NCBI GenBank assembly: GCA_031359995.1
Contig: JANMAT010000106.1
Span: 1 to 28,234, forward strand
DNA from: JANMAT01 sp031359995
Lineage (GTDB): Bacteria; Actinomycetota; Acidimicrobiia; Acidimicrobiales; Ilumatobacteraceae
DNA: 28,234 bases
Direction: 5' to 3'
In this document: one piece after another, positions 7,256 through 13,429 of the stretch
Layout of the letters: each line of letters begins with the position of its first letter
How positions within the stretch are numbered: position 1 is the first letter of the stretch
Notes under the pieces: model-generated
The model's database searches: none
What the model was told of the DNA's origin: nothing
What the model saw: only the letters and a program-made list of their open reading frames with translations
Position numbers and translations under genes: made by a program

Positions 7256-8056
7256 ATGACGACCGTCCGCTACGAGGCCGTCGACGGGGTGGCCACCATC
7301 ACGCTCGACCGGCCGGCATCGCTCAACTCGCTCACGCCCGAGGTCATGACCGACCTGACTGGCGCACTGACCCGCGTGGTGGCCGACGATGCGGTGCGCG
7401 TCGTGGTGCTCACCGGCGCCGGACGTGGCTTCTGCTCGGGTGCCGACCTGAGCGCGGTGCCGCCGGCCGATGCCATGGTGGCCGCCGCCGATGGTGATGC
7501 GGCACCGCTCGACACCGCGGACACCTACAACGGTGCGCTGCGGGCCATCGCCGACCTGCCGGTGCCCACCATCGCCCGCGTGCAGGGCGTGGCTGCCGGT
7601 GGCGGGGTTGGACTGGCGCTCGCGTGCGACATCACCATCGCGGCGCGCTCGGCCAGCTTCGTGTGCACGTTCGGGCCGCGCCTCGGCATCGTGCCCGACC
7701 TGGGCGTCACGTGGCAGCTGCCGCGGCGCGTCGGGCGGGCCCGCGCCCTCGGGCTCACGCTGCTCGGGGGTCGGCTCAGCGCCGACGACGCGGTCGAGTG
7801 GGGTCTCATCTGGTCGGCCGTCGACGACGACCGGCTCGACGCCGAGGTCGCGGCGGTCGCCACCCAGCTGGCCCGCAGCTCGCCGGCGGCGATGACCCGC
7901 ATCCGGAGCACAGTCGATGCCGCGTCGACGAACACGTTCGCCGAGCAGATGGAGCTCGAGATGGCGCACCAGGCCGTGCTCATCCCCCGCAACATGGGCG
8001 AGGGCGCCGCCGCGTTCCGCGAGCGCCGTGAGCCCACCTTCGACGGGCATCGCTAA
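7256..8056 (+). CDS. enoyl-CoA hydratase/isomerase-family protein, PaaG-like (266 aa)
   Basis: This is a crotonase-fold protein of normal length. The CoA-binding and oxyanion-hole segments are present: FCSGADLS at 59-66 and GVAAGGGVGLALACD at 111-125. By alignment with rat mitochondrial hydratase, the two catalytic glutamates are replaced: the first by Gly119 (GGGVGL) and the second by Arg142 (GPRLG). Asp148 in IVPDLG is kept, the position used by PaaG-type isomerases. An isomerase or another crotonase activity is therefore more likely than simple hydration. The epoxide-hydrolase-like gene follows 28 bases later and could belong to the same degradation route. The substrate is unknown. Confidence 0.85.
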   Translation: MTTVRYEAVDGVATITLDRPASLNSLTPEVMTDLTGALTRVVADDAVRVVVLTGAGRGFCSGADLSAVPPADAMVAAADGDAAPLDTADTYNGALRAIADLPVPTIARVQGVAAGGGVGLALACDITIAARSASFVCTFGPRLGIVPDLGVTWQLPRRVGRARALGLTLLGGRLSADDAVEWGLIWSAVDDDRLDAEVAAVATQLARSSPAAMTRIRSTVDAASTNTFAEQMELEMAHQAVLIPRNMGEGAAAFRERREPTFDGHR

Positions 8057-8084
8057 GCTGCCGCGTCTCACCACGGGGGTAGCG

Positions 8085-9077
8085 ATGAGCGACGGGTTCG
8101 AGCACGGGCAGATCGAGGCGAACGGCATCTCCATCCACACGGTGTCGATGGGCAGCGGGCCGCTGGTGCTGTTCTGCCACGGCTTCCCGGAGTCGTGGTA
8201 CTCGTGGCGCCACCAGTTGCCGGCCGTGGCCGATGCCGGCTTCCGTGCCGTGGCCATGGACATGCGCGGCTACGGCCAGACCAGCAAGCCGGCCGACGTC
8301 GGTGCCTACACGATCAGCCATCTGGTGGGCGACGCCATCGGCGCGGTGGCCGCGCTGGGCGAGCAGCAGGCCGTGATCGTCGGCCACGACTGGGGTGCGC
8401 CGGTGGCGTGGTACAGCGCGCTCATGCGCCCCGACGTGTTCCGCGCCGTGGCCGCCATGAGCGTTCCGTTCCCCGGTCTCATCCCGGCCCTGCCCGAGGG
8501 CATGACCATGAACGACATCATGCGGACGATGGCGGGCGAGGGCCGCGACTACTACCGGCTCTACTTCCAGGAGCCGGGCGTGGCCGAGGCCGATCTGGAG
8601 GCCGACGTGCGCCGCACCGTGCTCGGCTTCATGTACACGATCTCGGGCGACATCATCGCCGACGGCATCCACCAGACGGGCTGGGACGGGCACTTCCCGA
8701 TGGGCCAGACGTTGAGCGAGCAGCAGGTGGTGCCCGAGGAGCTGCCGTCGTGGCTGACCTCGGCCGACCTCGACTTCTACGTGCACGAGCTCACGCAGTC
8801 GGGCTTCCGGGGCGGCCTCAACTGGTACCGCAACATCAACGCCTTCCCGGCGATCCTCGCCCCGTTCGCCGGGGCCACCATCGCCCAGCCCGCGCTCTAC
8901 CTCGGTGGTGAGCACGACATGATCGCCGGCAACACGCCCGAAGCGCTGGCCGGCATGCAGGCGACCGTGCCCGGTCTGCGGAACCTGCAGATGTTCGCCG
9001 GAGCCGGCCACTGGCTGCAGCAGGAGCGCCCGGCCGGTGTCAACGCCGCCCTGGTGGAGTTCCTCCAGGGTCTCTGA
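8085..9077 (+). CDS. alpha/beta hydrolase, epoxide-hydrolase type (330 aa)
   Basis: The sequence has the full soluble epoxide hydrolase set. The oxyanion motif HGFPESW is at 32-38. The nucleophile is Asp102 in GHDWGAP, where an esterase would have Ser. Candidate cap-domain tyrosines are Tyr160 and Tyr248, the charge-relay acid is Asp278 in GGEHDMI, and the base is His309 in GAGHWLQQERP. It would open an epoxide to a diol through an ester intermediate in the cytosol. Haloalkane dehalogenases share the Asp nucleophile but have Trp beside it in a different pattern and lack the paired tyrosines. It starts 28 bases after the crotonase gene; a TAAGCT box at 8054-8059, overlapping that gene's stop, could give a separate short-leader transcript. 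The substrate is unknown. Confidence 0.88.
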   Translation: MSDGFEHGQIEANGISIHTVSMGSGPLVLFCHGFPESWYSWRHQLPAVADAGFRAVAMDMRGYGQTSKPADVGAYTISHLVGDAIGAVAALGEQQAVIVGHDWGAPVAWYSALMRPDVFRAVAAMSVPFPGLIPALPEGMTMNDIMRTMAGEGRDYYRLYFQEPGVAEADLEADVRRTVLGFMYTISGDIIADGIHQTGWDGHFPMGQTLSEQQVVPEELPSWLTSADLDFYVHELTQSGFRGGLNWYRNINAFPAILAPFAGATIAQPALYLGGEHDMIAGNTPEALAGMQATVPGLRNLQMFAGAGHWLQQERPAGVNAALVEFLQGL

Positions 9078-9099
9078 CCGCGGCCGGGCGCCGACGTGC

Positions 9100-9426
9100 T
9101 CAGGCGTACGTCTTGAGCACCATGCCCCGACCCTGGTCTGCAGCAACGCGTCGGGCGACACGTCCTGCTGCTTGGCCAGGTCGGCCAGCGACGTGCCCTT
9201 GGTGAGCGCGCTGGTGAGATCGGTGCTCGACATCTTCAGCATCGATGCGACGTCGTCGAGCAGCTGGCTGTTGGGCGGCGCACCGGCGCCCTCGGGCCGG
9301 CGTCCGCCGTCGGGGCCCTGACCGGCGGCGATCTTCTCGGCCACCTTGCCGGCGCCGTCGTCGCCATCGCCGCGCCCTTCAGGGCGGTGGCGCCGGTGCT
9401 GAGGGGCTGATCATCGGGTTGGTCAT
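9100..9426 (-). pseudogene. small helical protein gene broken by three frameshifts
   Basis: A good start survives: AGGAG sits before the ATG at 9426 (MTNPMISP). The sense then moves between three frames: LSTGATALKGAAM in the second, then GDDGAGKVAEKIAAGQ and the domain MLKMSSTDLTSALTKGTSLADLAKQQDVSPDALL in the third, then a last shift gives MVLKTYA and a stop at 9100. Each shift equals one missing base, in or beside a short C or G run (CCCC, GG, GGGGC). Repaired, the protein would have about 109 residues and no signal peptide. The helical LADLAKQ-type motif occurs in several uncharacterised actinobacterial proteins. Sequencing error is an alternative to real decay, since all three changes are in homopolymers. 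Confidence 0.65.
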
Positions 9427-9546
9427 GGCGGATCTCCTGGATGAGGGGCGGGATGCGTCCTACGACATGCGTCGGCTCGTGCCCGCGGTCGCACAACCCG
9501 CGGCAGGTGTGAGCTCGACCAGAGTTCGGTGTGGACGACGGGCCGC

Positions 9547-9552
9547 TACCGT
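9547..9552 (+). promoter_or_regulatory. -10 box TACCGT (with TTCGGT -35) of the pentapeptide gene
   Basis: TACCGT ends 7 bases before the ATG at 9560. TTCGGT at 9525-9530 lies 16 bases upstream and can serve as the -35. The layout is leaderless. Confidence 0.55.
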
Positions 9553-9559
9553 CCGGGTC

Positions 9560-10249
9560 ATGGCCCACCGTGACGCCCCCGGACCCCAGCGGCCACGCCT
9601 GGCCTCCGTTCTCACGGTCACCCCGGCCGACGACCTCTACGACGACGGTGACCGCCCCGACTGGGCCGGCCTGGCCGTGCACGGCGACCTCGTCGACTGG
9701 GAGGCCGACGGCCTGACGGTGACCGGTTGCCGGCTGGCCGCGCTGCAGCTCACCGGCGCCCGGCTGGAGCGGGCCCGCTTCGTCGACGTGCTCTTCGAGG
9801 GGTGCGAGCTGTCGGGCGCGGTCCTGACCCAGGCCTCGTTCCTGCGGGTCGAGCTGCGCCAGTGCCGCCTCGTCGGTTCGGTGTGGACGGGGGCCCGCCT
9901 GCGCCACGTCCGCATCGACGGGTGCAAGCTCGACCGGGTGGCGTGGAACGAGCTGACGGCCGAGGACCTGCTCGTCACCGGCTCGTTGCTGGTGGAGGCC
10001 GACCTGGCGCGGGCCCAACTGCCCGGTGCCCGTTTCGCCGACTGCGAGCTCGGCCTGGCCGACGTGTCGGGCGCCTCGTTCGCCGGCGCCCGTCTGCACG
10101 GCTCGCGTCTCGACGGCATCCGCGGCGTGCGCGGCCTCGGCGGCGCCCACATCGACAGCTTCCAGGTGCTGGCCCTGGCCCCGCTGCTGCTGGCCGACGC
10201 CGGCATCGTGGTGGACGACGCCGAACCTGCCGAGGGCGCCGCGCAATGA
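9560..10249 (+). CDS. pentapeptide-repeat protein (229 aa)
   Basis: Residues from about 45 to 195 form degenerate pentapeptide repeats of the A(D/N)LXX kind, seen as LQLTGARLERARFVDVLF, GCELSGAVLTQASF, GARLRHVRIDGCKL, ADLARAQLPGARF, and GASFAGARLHGSRLDG. They would fold as a right-handed quadrilateral beta-helix. The segment before them (LVDWEADGLTVTGCRL) is the usual cap, and the last 35 residues (HIDSFQVLALAPLLLADAGI) form an amphipathic C-terminal helix common to this subgroup. The roles of such proteins are mostly unknown; some (Qnr, MfpA) mimic DNA and bind gyrase, but nothing specific here points to that. The start is given by the leaderless -10 box. Confidence 0.85.
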   Translation: MAHRDAPGPQRPRLASVLTVTPADDLYDDGDRPDWAGLAVHGDLVDWEADGLTVTGCRLAALQLTGARLERARFVDVLFEGCELSGAVLTQASFLRVELRQCRLVGSVWTGARLRHVRIDGCKLDRVAWNELTAEDLLVTGSLLVEADLARAQLPGARFADCELGLADVSGASFAGARLHGSRLDGIRGVRGLGGAHIDSFQVLALAPLLLADAGIVVDDAEPAEGAAQ

Positions 10250-10282
10250 CGAGGGTGGTTCGCACTTGGTGGCCGGAGGCGG

Positions 10283-10288
10283 TAGCGT
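10283..10288 (+). promoter_or_regulatory. -10 box TAGCGT of the bS22 peptide gene
   Basis: TAGCGT ends 9 bases before the ATG at 10298. With transcription starting at or next to the ATG, the peptide mRNA would be leaderless or nearly so. Confidence 0.5.
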
Positions 10289-10297
10289 GAACAAGCC

Positions 10298-10393
10298 ATG
10301 GGTTCTCTGATCAAGAAGCGCCGTAAGCGCATGCGGAAGAAGAAGCACAAGAAGATGCTGAAGCGCACGCGGTTCCAGCGACGCAACAAGTAA
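10298..10393 (+). CDS. bS22-type ribosomal peptide, AURKAIP1/COX24-like (31 aa)
   Basis: The tiny ORF encodes MGSLIKKRRKRMRKKK followed by HKKMLKRTRFQRRNK, with 21 Lys or Arg among 31 residues. It matches the very short actinobacterial AURKAIP1/COX24-domain proteins; in mycobacteria the equivalent was seen in ribosome structures as the small-subunit protein bS22. It would lie in the 30S subunit and contact rRNA. Strong conservation of such a peptide across actinobacteria argues against a chance ORF. It stands alone between the pentapeptide gene and the convergent ispE, and the shared hairpin at 10426-10452 ends it. Confidence 0.88.
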   Translation: MGSLIKKRRKRMRKKKHKKMLKRTRFQRRNK

Positions 10394-10425
10394 CCACGCG
10401 CGTTCCGCGCTCGAAGGTCTCCGAC

Positions 10426-10452
10426 ACCGACCGCCCGTTACGGGCGGTCGGT
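10426..10452. terminator. bidirectional hairpin between bS22 and ispE
   Basis: A perfect 12-base-pair stem (ACCGACCGCCCG with CGGGCGGTCGGT) closes a 3-base loop TTA. There is no T-tract, as is common at high G+C. The loop is the stop codon of ispE read on the minus strand, and the stem encodes its last codons. It serves both converging genes. Confidence 0.75.
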
Positions 10453-11157
10453 GCGCGTCACCACCACCTGCGCCGGCGCCAACGCCTCGGCCAGGTGCGG
10501 GTGGGCGCCGGCCACGAACCAGGTGGAGCCGCTGCCGGCCAGCACCGGCGGCTGCCCCGTGGCCTCGGCGATGCGATCGCGCCACCCGGCCAGGCGGGGC
10601 TCCACCACCAGGGCGGCCGGCTCCAGGTCGTTGGGCCCCGCCGCGGTGGGGCCGCCCAGGTCATCCCACGCCCGGTACACCGCGGGTGTGCTGCAGCCGA
10701 AGGGTGGCAGCACCAGGGTGAAGGCCCGCTCGACGAACGCCAGCGGCTCGACGATCTCGCCGATGCCGCGCACCCGGGCGCGCGGCACTCGGGCCAGGCA
10801 GAACGGCACGTCGGCGCCGACACGGGCGGCCACGGCCAGGTCGGTGCAGCCGGCCCACACCAGCACGGCGGCGGCGTCGGCCGACCCGCCGCCCAGCCCG
10901 CCGCCGGCGGGGATCCGCTTGTCGATGTGCACCGCGGCGCGTCGGCCCACGAGGGTCAGCGCCTTGTGCACCAGGTTGCCCTCGTCGGTGGGCACGCCCT
11001 CGGCGTAGGGGCCGCTCATGCTCAGCCCGTCGCCGTCGGTGAACGTCAGCGTGTCCACCAGCGCCAGCGTGACCATCTCGGCATCGATCAGGTGGTAGCC
11101 GTCGGCCCGCACCCCGGTGACGCGCAGGGACACGGTGAGCTTGGCGCGGGCGAGCAC
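10438..11157 (-). CDS. ispE: 4-diphosphocytidyl-2-C-methyl-D-erythritol kinase (239 aa)
   Basis: IspE phosphorylates the 2-hydroxyl of CDP-methylerythritol with ATP in the MEP route to isoprenoids. The GHMP-kinase landmarks are present: the N-terminal AKLTVSLRV with Lys6, RADGYHLID, the ATP loop PAGGGLGGGSADAAA at 83-97, GADVPFCL with catalytic Asp116, and the C-terminal GSGSTWFVAG. The length is short for the family (usually 280-310), mainly from a compact C-terminal domain, but no motif is missing. The GTG at 11157 begins 5 bases after the rsmA stop, which is the usual gene order in actinobacteria, so it is last in the operon and ends in a hairpin. Confidence 0.92.
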   Translation of the reverse strand: MLARAKLTVSLRVTGVRADGYHLIDAEMVTLALVDTLTFTDGDGLSMSGPYAEGVPTDEGNLVHKALTLVGRRAAVHIDKRIPAGGGLGGGSADAAAVLVWAGCTDLAVAARVGADVPFCLARVPRARVRGIGEIVEPLAFVERAFTLVLPPFGCSTPAVYRAWDDLGGPTAAGPNDLEPAALVVEPRLAGWRDRIAEATGQPPVLAGSGSTWFVAGAHPHLAEALAPAQVVVTRTDRP

Positions 11158-11162
11158 GACCG

Positions 11163-11996
11163 TCAGTCTGGCTGGTGCAGGGCGCGGGCGAGGGCGCCCC
11201 ACGCGACCACGCCGAGCTCCTCGGCGCGGGCGTCGGGCCGCACGCCGGCCCGCTCGAAAGCGGCGGCCAGCACCGGTGCGGGGGCCACGCCGGCCAACGA
11301 GCGCCGCAGCATCTTGCGCCGCTGGGCGAAGCCGGTGCGCACGAGTGCGAACAGTTCCGCCGCCGTCACGTCGGCGGCCACGGCCGGCTCGGCCCGGCGG
11401 GTGATGGACACGAGGGCCGAGTCGACGTTGGGGCGGGGCAGGAACACGGTGGCCGGCACCTTGCCGGCCACGTGGGCCGTGGCCCAGTAGGCGACCTTCA
11501 CGCTGACCCCGCCGTAGGTCTTCGATCCGGGCGGGGCGGCCAGGCGCTCGGCCACCTCGAGCTGCACCATCACCAGCATCCGCTCGATGGCCGGCACGGT
11601 GTCGAGCAGGTCGGCGATGAGCGGGGTGGCCACGTTGTAGGGCAGGTTGGCCACCAGTACCCATCGTTGGTCGCCCAGCAGCGCGTTCCAGTCGACGGCG
11701 CGGGCGTCGCCCTCGATGACTCGGACCTGGTCGCCGAGCTCGTCACGGAGCACCTCGCACAGACCGCGGTCGATCTCGACCGCGGTGACGCTGGCCCCGG
11801 TCTCGAGCAGGGCCCGGGTCAGCGCGCCCAGTCCGGGGCCGATCTCGACCACATGGTCATCGGGGCCCACGGCGGCCAGCCGGGCGATGCGCCGCACCGT
11901 GTTGGGGTCGACGACGAAGTTCTGCCCCAGCGACCGCTTCGGGGCCAGGCCACGCTCGTCGAGCCGGGCGGCGGTGTCCTTGCGGGAGAGGGTCAA
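11163..11996 (-). CDS. rsmA: 16S rRNA (adenine(1518)-N6/adenine(1519)-N6)-dimethyltransferase (277 aa)
   Basis: RsmA (KsgA) dimethylates two adjacent adenines in the loop of helix 45 of 16S rRNA late in 30S assembly. The sequence shows the family signature KRSLGQNFVVD at 20-30, SAM motif I VEIGPGLGALT at 50-60, the acidic VEIDR, the catalytic NLPYN at 117-121, and the C-terminal substrate domain with FAQRRKMLRRSL. The length is normal. It sits between the double-psi beta-barrel gene upstream and ispE downstream on the same strand, with 5 bases to ispE. Loss of RsmA gives kasugamycin resistance in many bacteria; nothing here suggests the gene is damaged. Confidence 0.95.
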   Translation of the reverse strand: MTLSRKDTAARLDERGLAPKRSLGQNFVVDPNTVRRIARLAAVGPDDHVVEIGPGLGALTRALLETGASVTAVEIDRGLCEVLRDELGDQVRVIEGDARAVDWNALLGDQRWVLVANLPYNVATPLIADLLDTVPAIERMLVMVQLEVAERLAAPPGSKTYGGVSVKVAYWATAHVAGKVPATVFLPRPNVDSALVSITRRAEPAVAADVTAAELFALVRTGFAQRRKMLRRSLAGVAPAPVLAAAFERAGVRPDARAEELGVVAWGALARALHQPD

Positions 11997-12018
11997 CGGT
12001 CGGCGGGTCGCCCGCCGC

Positions 12019-12558
12019 TCAGGCGGCGGTCCAGGTGATGCGCACGGGCACGGGTGCCTCGGCCAGGTCGGCGACGTCCTGGAACACGGTGGAGTCGAGC
12101 AGGATCGCCAGGCCCGCGCCCGGATCGCTGGTGGCGGCCACGAGGCAGGTGGTGGCCTTGCCGTTGTCGAGGTTGGTGACGGTCAGCACCGTGTTGGCGG
12201 GAGCGGCGGTGAACAGGCACGGGCGGCCGTTGGCGCTGGCCTGCCAGGTCCGGTAGCCGGCCCTGCCCTTGGCCCACTTGGTGCCCTCGGGCGGCGAGGT
12301 GGGGACGGCGATGACGATCGTCTGCGGCGACGTGCTGGCGTCACCCGGCATCGGCACCAGGGCGACGTTCGGCGGCACCGGGTCGGTGCTCTCGGGCTGG
12401 TTGCGGAGTGAGTCGGTGATGTTGCCTGCCCCGGCGCCGGGCGCGATGGCCAGACCCGGCGCCCCCGAGCCGCTCTGATCGAGCAGGAACGGCAGTGCCA
12501 GGACGGTGACGGCGGTGGCCATTGCGAGCCGCCACTTGTCGACAGGTTGAAACCTCAG
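12019..12558 (-). CDS. exported double-psi beta-barrel (RlpA-like) protein, probable CTG start
   Basis: A basic N-terminus (RFQPVDKWRLAM) precedes one hydrophobic helix (ATAVTVLALPFLL), so the protein is exported or anchored. A Gly/Pro-rich linker leads to a C-terminal domain that resembles RlpA double-psi beta-barrels: YRTWQASANGRP, TVLTVTNLDNGKATTCLVA, then DPGAGLAILLDSTVFQDVA and PVPVRITW. The RlpA catalytic His region reads TAAP without His, so lytic activity is doubtful. In many actinobacteria a resuscitation-promoting factor gene stands between tatD and rsmA; this gene fills that place. The start is CTG at 12558, with AAGG 7 bases before it; the next ATG (12522) would remove all charges before the helix. 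ATG at 12666 would overlap tatD and lacks coding character. Confidence 0.6.
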   Translation of the reverse strand: MRFQPVDKWRLAMATAVTVLALPFLLDQSGSGAPGLAIAPGAGAGNITDSLRNQPESTDPVPPNVALVPMPGDASTSPQTIVIAVPTSPPEGTKWAKGRAGYRTWQASANGRPCLFTAAPANTVLTVTNLDNGKATTCLVAATSDPGAGLAILLDSTVFQDVADLAEAPVPVRITWTAA

Positions 12559-12579
12559 CGCTCCACCTTCCCCGAAGGA

Positions 12580-12585
12580 ATGGTA
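12580..12585 (-). promoter_or_regulatory. -10 box TACCAT before the double-psi beta-barrel gene
   Basis: On the minus strand TACCAT fits TANNNT and lies 21 bases before the CTG at 12558, in the 79-base gap after tatD. It may be an internal promoter for the beta-barrel gene, rsmA and ispE. Confidence 0.4.
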
Positions 12586-12637
12586 CGCCGCGGACCGCCC
12601 CGAGAAAGCGCGGTGTCCGCCCGCAGCAAAGCTCACG

Positions 12638-13429
12638 CTATGGCTGGGGTAGGCCGAGTGCAACACCGGCGTTGCTAAGGGAAGCCAAAGCCAGGGCGGC
12701 GAGGGGCCACGCCGTGACCTCTGACAGGCACGCTGCCACCAATGGCACGAAGGCGGGTTCGTTCGTCTTGCCCCGGTGGGGAACGGGCGCCAGATAGGGC
12801 GCGTCGGTCTCGATCAGCAGCCGGTCGAGGGGCGTCAGCCGGGCCGCGTCGCGCAGCGATTCGGCCGTTTTGAACGTGACGATCCCGGAGTACGAGAGGA
12901 AGCCGCCGCGATCGAGGCACTGGCGGGCCTCGTCGGGGCCGCCGGTGAAGCAGTGGAAGACCGTGCGCTCGGGCACACCCTCGGCGTCGAGCACGTCGAA
13001 GGTGTCGGCCCACGCGTCACGGGTGTGGATCACCAGCGGCAGGCGCCATTCGTGGGCCAGTGCGATCTGGGCGGCGAACGCGGTGCGCTGGACGTCGCGG
13101 GGCGAGTGGTCGTAGTGGTAGTCGAGCCCGCACTCGCCGATGGCCACGACCTTGGGTGCATCGAGCAGGTCGACGATGGAGTCGACGCCGTTCACCGCGT
13201 CGTGGGGGTGCAGGCCCACGGTGGCCCACACCTCGGCGTGCTCGGCGGCGATGGCGATCTGTCGGATGCTGTGCTCGCGGTCGACCCCCACGCTCACGAA
13301 CTGCACCACGCCCTGGGCACGGGCCCGTTCGATGGCGCCGGCCGCGCCGCCGATGCGTTCGTCGTCGAGGTGGCAGTGGCTGTCGCAGTAGCGCAGCGCG
13401 CCCGGGTCGGCCGGGGTGGTGTCGCTCAT
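12638..13429 (-). CDS. tatD: TatD-family metal-dependent DNase (263 aa)
   Basis: TatD proteins are TIM-barrel hydrolases with 3'-5' exonuclease or deoxyribonuclease activity, linked to DNA repair and turnover. Metal-ligand motifs are all visible: DSHCHLDD with His18 and His20, GECGLDYHYD with its Glu, IHTRDA with its His, FHCFTGG, and the late Asp in IETDAPYLAP. The length is normal. The ATG at 13429 overlaps the metG stop as ATGA, so it is translated coupled to metG, a pairing common in bacteria. A 79-base gap separates it from the beta-barrel gene downstream. Confidence 0.93.
   Translation of the reverse strand: MSDTTPADPGALRYCDSHCHLDDERIGGAAGAIERARAQGVVQFVSVGVDREHSIRQIAIAAEHAEVWATVGLHPHDAVNGVDSIVDLLDAPKVVAIGECGLDYHYDHSPRDVQRTAFAAQIALAHEWRLPLVIHTRDAWADTFDVLDAEGVPERTVFHCFTGGPDEARQCLDRGGFLSYSGIVTFKTAESLRDAARLTPLDRLLIETDAPYLAPVPHRGKTNEPAFVPLVAACLSEVTAWPLAALALASLSNAGVALGLPQP

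Noticed and set aside
9100..9426. YidB/DUF937 assignment for the broken small gene
   Set aside because: The LADLAKQ-type helix recalls several families, but the motifs specific to YidB are not seen, so no family name is given.
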